From Frankiaceae bacterium (lineage in GTDB: Bacteria; Actinomycetota; Actinomycetes; JAFAQI01), in the NCBI GenBank assembly GCA_030840525.1, contig JAVEEI010000097.1:1-51401 (forward strand): 51,401 nt of DNA, in the 5' to 3' direction. The translations under genes and the position numbers were made by a program. Below, piece by piece: positions 23,600-31,287 of this stretch. Position 1 is the stretch's first letter. Every line of letters begins with the position of its first letter. The notes below the pieces were generated by a model. It was not told where the DNA came from, did no database searches, and saw only the letters and a list, made by a program, of their open reading frames with translations.

Positions 23600-23675
23600 A
23601 TGATCAACAAGGAGTAGTTGCAGGATCCGCGCCGGAAACCCGCGGCTCGGCGGGCAACTTCTCCTTCTTGATCTT
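23600..23675. repeat. Imperfect 22-bp inverted repeat (palindromic element)
   Basis: Positions 23600-23621 (ATGATCAACAAGGAG then TAGTTGC) and 23654-23675 (GCAACTTCTCCTTCTTGATC then TT) pair at 19 of 22 positions around a 32-nt loop. It is AT-richer than its surroundings. It may act as a terminator for the upstream gene or be a REP-like element. Confidence 0.6.
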
Positions 23676-23699
23676 GTCGCTGCGGACGAAGCGTCGAGA

Positions 23700-23756
23700 C
23701 GGCGGTCGCGACCGGCACGTCCACGGCCGGGCTCGCGCTCGCTAGTGTCCCTGCTC
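23700..23756. repeat. Copy B of the DUF5317 start-region duplication
   Basis: This 57-bp stretch directly before the biotin carboxylase gene is a degraded copy of the start of the DUF5317 gene (23193-23252), about 450 bp away and in the same orientation. It carries the motif AGTGTCCCTGCTC shared with copy A. It is probably a local duplication whose end became the 5' flank of the carboxylase gene. Confidence 0.65.
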
Positions 23757-25097
23757 GTGTTCGAATCCTTGCTCGTTGCCAACCGTGGCGAGATCGCGCG
23801 CCGCGTCCTGCGTACCGCCGCCCGACTCGGTGTCCGTACGATCGCCGTCCACTCCGAGGCCGACGCCGCGCTGCCGTTCGTGCAGGAGGCCGACGAAGCG
23901 GTGCTGATCGGTCCGCCGCCGCCGGCCGAGTCCTACCTCGACATCGCCCGGGTGCTGGAGGCCGCGCGGCGCACCGGCGCCGACGCGATCCACCCCGGCT
24001 ACGGCTTCCTCGCGGAGAGTGCGCGGTTCGCGCAGGCGGTCATCGACGCGGGCCTCGCCTGGGTCGGCCCCAGCCCGGACGCGATCGAGGCGATGGGCGA
24101 CAAGATCAACGCGCGCAACCGGATGTCGGCGGCCGGCGTACCCGTCGCGGCCGGTACGCCGGACCCGGTCGCCGATGTCGACGCGGCGGTCGCCGCGGCG
24201 AAGGAGATCGGCTACCCGGTCATGGTCAAGGCCGCGGCCGGCGGCGGCGGCATCGGCATGGGCGTCGCCCGTGACGAGGACGAGCTGCGCACGGCGTACG
24301 AGACCGCGCGCACCCGGGCCGAGCGCTTCTTCTCCTCGCCGTCGATCCTGCTGGAGCGGTACGTCGAGAACGCGCGGCACGTCGAGGTGCAGGTGCTCGG
24401 CCTCGCCGACGGCACGGTCGTCGCGCTGGGCGAGCGCGACTGCAGCGTGCAACGGCGGCACCAGAAAGTGGCCGAGGAGACGCCGTCGCCCGGTGTCTCC
24501 GACGAGTTGCGTAAGCGCATGCTCGACGGCGCGGTCCGGGCCGCGCAAGCGGTCGGCTACCGCAACGCCGGCACGGTCGAGTGCCTTGTCGACCCGGCCG
24601 CGCAGGAGTACGTGTTCCTGGAGATGAACACGCGGCTACAGGTCGAGCACCCGGTCACCGAGCTCGTGACCGGTGTCGACCTCGTCGAGGAGCAGTTGCG
24701 GATCGCCGCGGGCGACCAGCCGCACGCCCACCTCGGCGCGGTCACGCCGCGCGGGCACGCGATCGAGCTGCGCGTGTACGCCGAGGACCCGAAACGGTTC
24801 CTGCCGTCGCCCGGCACCATCACGACGTGGGTCGAGCCGACCGGCGACGGGGTGCGGGTCGACGCCGGGTACACGAGCGGCAACGTCGTCACGCCGTTCT
24901 ACGACCCGCTGCTCGCGAAGCTCTGCACGTACGGCGCGGACCGCGGCGAAGCGATCGAGCGCGCCCGCGCCGCCGTAGCCGGGTTCACCGTCGAAGGGCT
25001 CAAGACCAACCTGCCGTTCTTCGTCGAGCTGCTCGACGACCCGCGGTTCGTCTCCGGCGACTACGACACCGGCCTCATCGACCGGATGCGGTCGTGA
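23757..25097 (+). CDS. accC: Biotin carboxylase subunit
   Basis: A 446-aa ATP-grasp enzyme that carboxylates biotin on a carrier protein. The N-terminal domain starts VFESLLVANRGEIARRVLRT; IHPGYGFLAESARFA is near residue 80; the ATP loop KAAAGGGGIGMG is near 155-168; the catalytic region has EMNTRLQVEHPVTE (about 285-298) and the C-terminal lobe follows. It has no carrier domain, so it needs a separate biotinyl protein; one is encoded at 27818. GTG 23757 is preferred over GTG 23745 because similarity starts there. Stop overlaps the next gene (GTGA). Confidence 0.9.
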   Translation: MFESLLVANRGEIARRVLRTAARLGVRTIAVHSEADAALPFVQEADEAVLIGPPPPAESYLDIARVLEAARRTGADAIHPGYGFLAESARFAQAVIDAGLAWVGPSPDAIEAMGDKINARNRMSAAGVPVAAGTPDPVADVDAAVAAAKEIGYPVMVKAAAGGGGIGMGVARDEDELRTAYETARTRAERFFSSPSILLERYVENARHVEVQVLGLADGTVVALGERDCSVQRRHQKVAEETPSPGVSDELRKRMLDGAVRAAQAVGYRNAGTVECLVDPAAQEYVFLEMNTRLQVEHPVTELVTGVDLVEEQLRIAAGDQPHAHLGAVTPRGHAIELRVYAEDPKRFLPSPGTITTWVEPTGDGVRVDAGYTSGNVVTPFYDPLLAKLCTYGADRGEAIERARAAVAGFTVEGLKTNLPFFVELLDDPRFVSGDYDTGLIDRMRS

Positions 25098-25873
25098 CCG
25101 AGTTGCTCGCCAACCGCAGCGGTGGCGTGCTCGAGCTGCGGATCAACCGCGAGGACAAACGCAACGCGCTGTCGTCGGCGGTGCTCGACGGGTTGCTCGA
25201 CGGCGTACGTACGGCGTCGACTGATACGTCCATCGCCGCGGTACTCGTGTCGTCCGCGGGGGAGCGGGTGTTCAGTGCCGGCGCGGATCTCGCCGTCATG
25301 GCCGACGACGCGAACGGGTTGGAGAAGCACGAGGCGCGCGGCCGGTTGAAGGATCTCGTCGTCGCGATGCGCACGTGCCCGAAGCCGGTCGTCGCGCGGG
25401 TCCAAGGCTTGTGTCTCGCCGGCGGCATCGGCCTCGCCGCCGGCTGCGACGTCGTACTCGCGAAGGAGAGCGCGAGCTTCGGCCTGCCCGAGGTCGAGCG
25501 CGGGCTCTGGCCGTTCATGGTCAGCGCGCTGCTCACCCGGCACGTGTCGCCGAAGCACGCGATGGACTACATGCTCACCGGCGAGCGCTTCGACGCGCAC
25601 ACCGCACAACGGATCGGGTTGGTGTCGCGCGTCTTTCCCGACGAGACGTTCGACGACGACGTGACCGCGTACGTCGAGAAGGTCGCGCGGGCGGCGCCGG
25701 TCGCCGTACGGCTCGGCAAGGCCGCGTGGGTCACGGCCGAAGAGACCCCCGGGCTCCCAGCCGCGCTGGAAGCGATGCAGGCGCAACTGTCGCTGCTCAC
25801 CACGACCGCGGACGTCGCCGAAGGCGTAGCGGCATTCTTCGAGAAGCGCGACCCGCGCTGGACGGGCAGGTAG
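25094..25873 (+). CDS. Enoyl-CoA hydratase/isomerase family protein
   Basis: A 259-aa crotonase-fold enzyme. The CoA and oxyanion-hole loops are visible: ERVFSAGADLAVM (about 55-67) and VQGLCLAGGIGLAAGCDVVL (about 102-121). The acid region SFGLPEVERGLWPFM carries Glu residues at the positions used for hydration. It follows accC with a 4-nt overlap, so it belongs to the same operon. Fatty or amino acid breakdown is likely but the specific acyl-CoA cannot be told. Confidence 0.9.
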   Translation: MTELLANRSGGVLELRINREDKRNALSSAVLDGLLDGVRTASTDTSIAAVLVSSAGERVFSAGADLAVMADDANGLEKHEARGRLKDLVVAMRTCPKPVVARVQGLCLAGGIGLAAGCDVVLAKESASFGLPEVERGLWPFMVSALLTRHVSPKHAMDYMLTGERFDAHTAQRIGLVSRVFPDETFDDDVTAYVEKVARAAPVAVRLGKAAWVTAEETPGLPAALEAMQAQLSLLTTTADVAEGVAAFFEKRDPRWTGR

Positions 25874-25894
25874 GCCGTCGCCGTCGCGCTGCTC

Positions 25895-26101
25895 ATGCTC
25901 GCCGTGATGGTCCTCGGCGTGACCGTCGTCGTCCTGATGACGCGGCTGCACGCCACCGGCCGGCAGGAGCTCGGCCAGCCGGACGAAGTCACCGACGAGG
26001 TCGTGACCGGGCTGCTCGCCGAGCTGCGCAAGTGGCAGGCCGAGACCGCGCACTGGAAGGCGGCCGCCGAGCGGCTGCAGCGCGAGCTCGACCAGCGCTG
26101 A
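25895..26101 (+). CDS. Small membrane protein with coiled coil
   Basis: A 68-aa protein: one transmembrane helix (MLAVMVLGVTVVVLMTRLHA) then a charged, amphipathic helix (ELRKWQAETAHWKAAAERLQ) ending in RELDQR that should form a coiled coil. The frame continues without a good upstream start. It is close behind the hydratase, so possibly in its operon. Unknown function. Confidence 0.55.
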   Translation: MLAVMVLGVTVVVLMTRLHATGRQELGQPDEVTDEVVTGLLAELRKWQAETAHWKAAAERLQRELDQR

Positions 26102-26104
26102 GGA

Positions 26105-27199
26105 CTACCAGCCCGCGTCGACCCAGTTGCCGGGCATCGGCGTGAGCGTGCCGTCGTCGTAGCGGAACAGCCGGTGCTGGAACGTGTCGAGGAGCAGGTG
26201 CCGGCCGGTGGTGTCGGTCTCGACCGAGACGACGTCGGCGGGCAGGCCCCGCGCCAGTACGGCGCCCGCGACGCCGGTCTTCGACAGCGCGTGGATCTCG
26301 GTGCCCTGCACGACCGCGAGCCGGCCGCCGTACCAGAAGACGAGACCGCTGCCGAGCTCCGACACGTCGACGGGCAGCGGCGCTGGCTTGACATAGGACG
26401 TACCCGGCGCGGACGTGTCGAGCAGCCGCGGCGCGTCGGTGCCGCCGCCGCAGCACGGGTTCACGACGTAGCTCAACGTGGTGTTGTCCGGCGCCCACTG
26501 AAGCGAGCTCAGGAAGGACACGTCGGGGTAGCCGGTCCACCGCCGCTGCTGGTGCGTGTCGAGGTTCACGACGACGAGGTCGTCGACGCTGACGCTCCCC
26601 TTGCCACTCGTCTTGCCGCAGGGCGCGACCGCGAGCGCGAGCAGGTGCCCGTCGGGACTGACGGCGGCGGCCTCGGCCTTGGCGCCGGCGACCGTTCCGG
26701 CGTCGGTGTCCTCGGCGGTGCTCGCGGACGTCCAGCGGAAGCGGACGACACTCACCTGGCAGCGCGGCCGGCTGAACGTCGCGTAGCCGAGGTTCCCCTC
26801 GTCGGTCACGGTCAGCGACGTGGCCGCGCGCCCTTCGATGGTGGCGGACATGCCGCGCGTCTCGCCCGTGCTGGCGTCAACCTGCGTCACCATGCCGTGG
26901 TCGTTGAGCGCGATGAACGACGACGGTCCGGCGAGCGGCGGCCGGACCGGCGACGGGCTCGGCCGGTGCGTCAGCGGCGGCAGCGGCCGCGCGCTCCGGC
27001 CGCCGACCAGCGACGGCAGCACGATCGCGAGCACGACGACGACGGCCGCGGTCGCGCCGGCCGCGGCGACCATCCACCACGAGGACGCGACGGTACGGCG
27101 GCGGCCGGGCAGCGCGGCCCAGTCGACCCGCGGCAGGCCGGTCGCGGTCGCCCGCCACTGCTCGCCGTCACGCCGGAGCAGCTCGTCGACGTCGTTCAT
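26105..27199 (-). CDS. Single-pass membrane protein paired with an ECF sigma factor
   Basis: A 364-aa protein with a cytoplasmic N-terminus of about 40 residues, one transmembrane helix (about 42-65, MVAAAGATAAVVVVLAIVLP) and a large extracytoplasmic beta-rich domain of propeller type (RFRWTSASTAEDTDAGTVAG, SFLSSLQWAPDNTTLSYVVN, FVWYGG-like strands). ATG 27199 overlaps the sigma factor stop, with a GGAGGTG ribosome site. The pairing suggests it senses an external signal and holds the sigma factor, but the short N-terminus lacks the usual HXXXCXXC anti-sigma motif, so this is inference. Confidence 0.7.
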   Translation of the reverse strand: MNDVDELLRRDGEQWRATATGLPRVDWAALPGRRRTVASSWWMVAAAGATAAVVVVLAIVLPSLVGGRSARPLPPLTHRPSPSPVRPPLAGPSSFIALNDHGMVTQVDASTGETRGMSATIEGRAATSLTVTDEGNLGYATFSRPRCQVSVVRFRWTSASTAEDTDAGTVAGAKAEAAAVSPDGHLLALAVAPCGKTSGKGSVSVDDLVVVNLDTHQQRRWTGYPDVSFLSSLQWAPDNTTLSYVVNPCCGGGTDAPRLLDTSAPGTSYVKPAPLPVDVSELGSGLVFWYGGRLAVVQGTEIHALSKTGVAGAVLARGLPADVVSVETDTTGRHLLLDTFQHRLFRYDDGTLTPMPGNWVDAGW

Positions 27200-27705
27200 C
27201 GCGACACCTCCTGAAGCGCGGGGAGCAACCGCTTGCGTGCGTCGCTCAGCGTGGACTTGACCGTGCCTTCGCTGCACCGCATCGCCGCCGCGGCCTCGGT
27301 CACCGACAGCCCGACGTAGTAGTGCAGCTCGACCGCCAGACGCTGCCGGTGGCTGAGCCGGCCGATCGCTCGCTCGATGTCGAGCGAACGGTCGACGTCG
27401 GCGTGCGCGGTGGCGGGTACGTCGATGAGCTCCGCGGGCTCCGGGTGGCGGCTGCGGGTGCGGTGCCGGCGGCAGCGGTCGGCGACGATCGCGAGCAGCC
27501 ACGACTGGGCCGAGCCGCGGCTGGCGTCGTACGACTCGCGCCGCCGCCAGGCGCGCACGAGCGCCTCTTGGACGACGTCGTCGCTGTCGTCGGCGGAGGT
27601 GAGGCGCGTGGCCAGCCGGGCCATCGCGAGCAGATGAGGTTGCACCCACTCGCGGAAGTCGCCGACGGCATGCGCGTCATGCGCGTCGCGCGCGTCAGCG
27701 GTCAC
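27196..27705 (-). CDS. ECF RNA polymerase sigma factor
   Basis: A 169-aa group 4 sigma factor. Sigma-2 is at residues 15-85 (EWVQPHLLAMARLATRLTSA, DDVVQEALVRAWRRRESYDA, SAQSWLLAIVADRCRRH) and sigma-4 at 110-165 (SHRQRLAVELHYYVGLSVTE, AAAAMRCSEGTVKSTLSDAR). GTG 27705 has a GAGGGGGG site. It overlaps the following membrane partner by 4 nt (ATGA). The subfamily and target promoter are not identified. Confidence 0.85.
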   Translation of the reverse strand: MTADARDAHDAHAVGDFREWVQPHLLAMARLATRLTSADDSDDVVQEALVRAWRRRESYDASRGSAQSWLLAIVADRCRRHRTRSRHPEPAELIDVPATAHADVDRSLDIERAIGRLSHRQRLAVELHYYVGLSVTEAAAAMRCSEGTVKSTLSDARKRLLPALQEVSR

Positions 27706-27753
27706 GGACCCCCCTCGGGAAAGCGTTGCCAGCACACCACGTCTACGCCGGTT

Positions 27754-27779
27754 CGGCCCGGTTTGGTTGGGTCGGGCCG
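27754..27779. terminator. Stem-loop between sigma factor and biotinyl carrier
   Basis: CGGCCCG (27754-27760) and CGGGCCG (27773-27779) form a 7-bp stem with a 12-nt loop. It lies before the biotinyl carrier gene and upstream of the ECF sigma gene on the other strand. A weak terminator or leader structure; uncertain. Confidence 0.35.
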
Positions 27780-27817
27780 GATGATTGGATAGCGGGTACC
27801 GGACCGAGGAGTGCTCT

Positions 27818-28033
27818 GTGGCTGAGGAAGTACGCGCCGAGATGGTGGCGAACGTCTGGAAGGTCGTCGTCAAGCAGGGCGACGCGGTCGAGGACGGCGA
27901 CACCCTGGTCATCCTCGAGTCGATGAAGATGGAGATCCCCGTCGTCACCGAGACCGCCGGCACCGTCACCGAGCTCCGCGTCAACGAGGGCGAAGTGGTG
28001 CAGGAAGGCGACGTCATCGCCGTCATCGGCTAG
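27818..28033 (+). CDS. Single-domain biotinyl/lipoyl attachment protein (TB7.3-like)
   Basis: A 71-aa single biotinyl domain. The biotin attachment motif ESMKMEIPV has Lys at about residue 37 and the fold has the usual matched halves (VRAEMVANVWKVVVKQGDAV and GTVTELRVNEGEVVQEGDVI). It is very like mycobacterial TB7.3, also 71 residues. GTG 27818 follows GAGGAG at 27806-27811. It could carry carboxybiotin for the accC product 2.7 kb upstream; the acyl-CoA carboxylase partner is not in the window. Confidence 0.9.
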   Translation: MAEEVRAEMVANVWKVVVKQGDAVEDGDTLVILESMKMEIPVVTETAGTVTELRVNEGEVVQEGDVIAVIG

Positions 28034-28045
28034 CGGCCGGGCCGC
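28033..28045. terminator. Small GC stem-loop after the biotinyl carrier
   Basis: GCGGC-CGG-GCCGC, a 5-bp stem with a 3-nt loop overlapping the stop codon. Too small to be confident as a terminator. Confidence 0.25.
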
Positions 28046-28128
28046 CGCCGCGGGCGAGATGGGCTATTCGGCGCATTGGTCCCCGCGGATGGGTCAAGAC
28101 CGGCTTGCGGGAGGCCGAACATCCTCCT

Positions 28129-29214
28129 GTGACCTCGACTTTGACGATCGAGCCGTTCCTCCGTGCACTCGTCGAGTGCGGCGGTTCCGACCTGCACTGC
28201 AAGGTCGGCTCCCCGCCCCGGGTGCGCATCGACGGCACGTTGCGCAAGCTCCAGACTCGCGACCTCGCCGCGGCCGACACCGAGCAGATGGTCCGCGAGG
28301 TGCTCCGCGCCGACCTGGTCGAGGAGTTCGAGCGCACGAATGAAGCCGACTTCGCTTACTCGCTGCCCGGCGTCGGCCGGTTCCGCGTCAACGCGTTCCG
28401 GTCCCGCGGCTCGGCCGGGCTGGTCTTCCGGCGGGTGTCCGTCGGCGCCATCCCGCTCGACGAGCTCGGCCTCTCGCCGGTGCTCGCGTCGCTCGCGCTC
28501 GAACCGCGTGGTCTCGTCCTCGTCACCGGCCCCACGGGTTCCGGCAAGACGACGACACTCGCCGGCATGATCGACCACATCAACTCGAACCGCGAGGTCC
28601 ACGTCGTCACGATCGAGGACCCGATCGAGGTCCTGCACTTCGACAAGCTGGCGATGATCAACCAGCGCGAGGTCCGGGTCGACACCGAGGACTTCACCAC
28701 CGCGTTGCGCGCCGCGATGCGGCAGGACCCCGACGTCATCCTCGTCGGCGAGATGCGTGACATGGAGACGGTGAAAGCCGCACTCGCGGCGTCCGAGACC
28801 GGTCACTTCGTCATGTCGACCCTGCACACGACCGACGCGCAGGAGACCATCAACCGCATCATCGACTTCTTCCCGCCGCACGAGCAGAAGCAGGTGCGCC
28901 TCTCGCTCGCCGGCGCGCTGCGCGGCATCATCTGCCAGCGGCTCGTACCCCGGGCCGACGGCGAAGGCCGCTGCGTCGCGATGGAGGTCTGCATCAACAC
29001 CGGCCGGGTCGCCGACGCGATCGTCGACCCGGAGAAGACGTCGACCATCACGTCGCTCATCACCGAGGGCTCGTTCTACGGGATGCAGTCGTTCGACCAG
29101 CACCTGGTCGCGCTGATCCGCGACGGCGTCATCACGCTCGACGCCGCGATGCTCGCCTCGACGAACCCGCACGACCTCACCGTCGAGCTCCGCCGCCTCG
29201 GCCTCGTCGCCTAA
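28129..29214 (+). CDS. PilT-type (type IV pilus retraction) ATPase
   Basis: A 361-aa hexameric secretion ATPase of the PilT/PilU group. An N-terminal PAS-like domain begins ECGGSDLHCKVGSPPRVRID; Walker A is GPTGSGKTTTLAGMI (about residues 133-147), the Asp box is VVTIEDPIEVLH, Walker B is PDVILVGEMRDMET, and the His box is MSTLHTTDA. The C-terminal YGMQSFDQHLVALI is the PilT tail, but the AIRNLIRE motif needed for retraction in classical PilT is not evident. No pilin, PilB or PilC gene is in the window. GTG 28129 or TTG 28105. Confidence 0.85.
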   Translation: MTSTLTIEPFLRALVECGGSDLHCKVGSPPRVRIDGTLRKLQTRDLAAADTEQMVREVLRADLVEEFERTNEADFAYSLPGVGRFRVNAFRSRGSAGLVFRRVSVGAIPLDELGLSPVLASLALEPRGLVLVTGPTGSGKTTTLAGMIDHINSNREVHVVTIEDPIEVLHFDKLAMINQREVRVDTEDFTTALRAAMRQDPDVILVGEMRDMETVKAALAASETGHFVMSTLHTTDAQETINRIIDFFPPHEQKQVRLSLAGALRGIICQRLVPRADGEGRCVAMEVCINTGRVADAIVDPEKTSTITSLITEGSFYGMQSFDQHLVALIRDGVITLDAAMLASTNPHDLTVELRRLGLVA

Positions 29215-29215
29215 C

Positions 29216-29263
29216 GCCCCCACCCCGTCGGGCCCCCACCCCGTCGGGCCCCCACCCCGTCGA
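29216..29263. repeat. Three tandem copies of a 16-bp unit
   Basis: GCCCCCACCCCGTCGG is repeated three times (29216-29231, 29232-29247, 29248-29263; the last copy ends in A). It starts 2 bases after the PilT stop and merges with the large hairpin. No function is indicated. Confidence 0.75.
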
Positions 29264-29318
29264 GTGTGACGAACCTCGTCTTATCGAGGCCTCATAAGAC
29301 GAACAACGTCGCACTCGA
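29260..29318. repeat. Large imperfect palindrome after pilT
   Basis: Arms 29260-29284 and 29294-29318 pair at 20 of 25 positions around a 9-nt loop CGAGGCCTC, which itself is partly palindromic. The arms start TCGAGTGTGACG and end with CGTCTTAT. It may terminate the pilT transcript, or be a REP-like or MITE-like element. Confidence 0.65.
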
Positions 29319-29395
29319 CGAGGGATTGCGGGCGCGGCGACACGCCGGGTTGCCGTACGGCGTGCGCGGCTTGCTCCGGCTGGGAGACTCCCACC

Positions 29396-29701
29396 GTGCG
29401 GTTGGCCGACCGGTTGCGTGCCCTCGACGACCGGGTCGTCTGGGTGGACGCGCCGACGCCGACGCTCACGCCGGGGCTCGCGCTGCTGCTCGGCCTGCTC
29501 GCCGTCGGCGTGTACGTCGGCTGGGCGCTGGCATGGAGCTGGCCGCTGGCGCTGCTCGGGGCCGGCGCCCTCGTCGGCGGGCTGACCGCGGTCGCCCGCT
29601 TCTGGTTCTCAGACGCCGAACGTCGAGCGCGGGTACCCGGCGGCGGGGTCGGTCACGACGTTGACGAGGTACGGCACCCCGGCGTCGAAGCCGCGACGTA
29701 A
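29396..29701 (+). CDS. Small two-helix membrane protein
   Basis: A 101-aa protein with two hydrophobic helices (GLALLLGLLAVGVYVGWALA and SWPLALLGAGALVGGLTAVA). Its last 31 codons are antisense to the 3' end of the convergent TPP enzyme gene, and may be an extension caused by a missing stop. GTG 29396. Unknown function. Confidence 0.5.
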   Translation: MRLADRLRALDDRVVWVDAPTPTLTPGLALLLGLLAVGVYVGWALAWSWPLALLGAGALVGGLTAVARFWFSDAERRARVPGGGVGHDVDEVRHPGVEAAT

Positions 29702-31252
29702 CGCCGGCCCGATCTCGTCCGGGTCGGTGACCAGCTCGCCGGCCCCGCCGAGCGCCCGTACGACGTCGTCGTACCGGGTCTGCGGCTGCAGGTCGGCGGC
29801 GACGTCGTAGCCGTAGAGCATCTGCATCGGGCCTTTCTCCAGGCCCCATACGCCGTTGTTGCCGACGACCATGACGACGGGCAGCCCGTGCCGGACCAGC
29901 GTGTCGACGTCCATTAGCGAGAAGCCGGCCGCGCCGTCGCCGAGCAGCAGCGCGACCTGCGCGGACGGGTACGCCAGCCGGGCGGCGGCGGCGTACCCGA
30001 GGCCGGTGCCGAGGCAGCCGAACGGGCCGGGGTCGAGCCAGCGGCCGGGCCGGGCCGGCTCGACGAACCGGCCGGCGAACGAGACGAAGTCGCCGCCGTC
30101 GCCGATCACGACCGCGTCGTCGTCGAGCGCGCGGCGCAGCTCGCCGTAGATGCGGCCCGGGTGGATCGGGTCGCTCGCGGCGGTGAGCATGTCGGTGTCG
30201 CCGGCCGCCGCCGCGTCGGCCGCGGCGCGCATCGACGCGGTCCACTCCGACCAGTCCGGCCGGCGCGGGAGCGCGGCGAGGATGCCGGTGAACACCCGCG
30301 TGAGGTCGCCGGCCGCGCTGGCCGCGAGCTCGACGTGGCCGGCCACCTGGCCGGGGGAGTCGGCCAGGTGTACGACCCTCGCCGGGGCCGCGCCGTCGCG
30401 GCCGCCGAAGACGCCGTAGCCGAGCCGGAAGTCGAGCGGGCCGCCGGCGACGACGACGAGGTCGGCGGCGTTGAACGCGGCGCTGCGGGCCCGGGTGACC
30501 AGCAGCGGGTGGCCGCGAGGGAGGACGCCGCGGCCCTGACCGGTGGTGATGACCGGGAGGCCGAGCTCCTCCGCGAACGCGCGGGCCGCGTCCTCGGCGC
30601 CGTCCATCCAGACGTCCGAGCTCAATACGCAAACCGGACGTACGGCTTGGGAGAGGGCCGAAGCCACGGCGCTCAGGTCGTCGCCGCCCGGCTCGAGCGG
30701 GCTCGGCACCGGCGGCGCCGGGCGCGGCGCGGTCGCCTGCGCGTAGACAACGTCGAACGCGATGTCGAGGAACACCGGCCCGCGGTGCGCGCTCGTCGCC
30801 AGCCGCAGTGCCGCGTCGACCTCGTGCCCCACCGACTCGGCGCTCGCGATCGTCGCGGCCCGCTTGGTTACCGGCGCCAGCAGCGCCGGGTGGTCGAGCT
30901 CCTGCAGGCTGCCCTGACCCCACCGGTTGGCCGGCGCGCGCCCGCCGAGGACGAGCAGCGGCGAGCCGGTGAAGTACGCCGACGTGACCGCGGAGACGCC
31001 GTTGGTCACGCCGGGGCCGGCGGTGAGTACGGCGAGGCCGGGCCGCCGGGTCAGCCGGGCGAGGCCTTCCGCCGCGAACACGGCGGTCGCCTCGTGCCGT
31101 ACGTCGACCAGGCGCATAGGGGTGGGCCCCTTGACAGCGGCGTCGTACAAGGGGAAGACGTGCGCCCCGGACAGCGTGAACATCGTGTCGACGCCGTACC
31201 CGCGGGCCGCCGCGACCGCGTGCACGCCGCTGTGCCCGGTGAGCTCCTCCAC
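29609..31252 (-). CDS. Thiamine pyrophosphate enzyme, acetolactate synthase-like
   Basis: A 547-aa ThDP-dependent enzyme of the acetolactate synthase / oxalyl-CoA decarboxylase family. The cofactor-activating Glu is in RHEATAVFAAEGLAR (about residue 54), GGPGVTNGVSAVTSAYF-type loop is near 80, and the C-terminal ThDP fold has GDGAAGFSLMDVDTLVRHGL and NNGVWG for the metal. Length is normal. Which keto-acid or acyl-CoA is the substrate cannot be told; it is not a clear IlvB because neighbours are not isoleucine/valine genes. GTG start; divergent from the PdtaS-like kinase with a short promoter gap containing GACAAT before that gene. Confidence 0.85.
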   Translation of the reverse strand: MEELTGHSGVHAVAAARGYGVDTMFTLSGAHVFPLYDAAVKGPTPMRLVDVRHEATAVFAAEGLARLTRRPGLAVLTAGPGVTNGVSAVTSAYFTGSPLLVLGGRAPANRWGQGSLQELDHPALLAPVTKRAATIASAESVGHEVDAALRLATSAHRGPVFLDIAFDVVYAQATAPRPAPPVPSPLEPGGDDLSAVASALSQAVRPVCVLSSDVWMDGAEDAARAFAEELGLPVITTGQGRGVLPRGHPLLVTRARSAAFNAADLVVVAGGPLDFRLGYGVFGGRDGAAPARVVHLADSPGQVAGHVELAASAAGDLTRVFTGILAALPRRPDWSEWTASMRAAADAAAAGDTDMLTAASDPIHPGRIYGELRRALDDDAVVIGDGGDFVSFAGRFVEPARPGRWLDPGPFGCLGTGLGYAAAARLAYPSAQVALLLGDGAAGFSLMDVDTLVRHGLPVVMVVGNNGVWGLEKGPMQMLYGYDVAADLQPQTRYDDVVRALGGAGELVTDPDEIGPALRRGFDAGVPYLVNVVTDPAAGYPRSTFGV

Positions 31253-31287
31253 GCCGCGGACTCTAGTCAGCCGGGGACAATGGCCGG

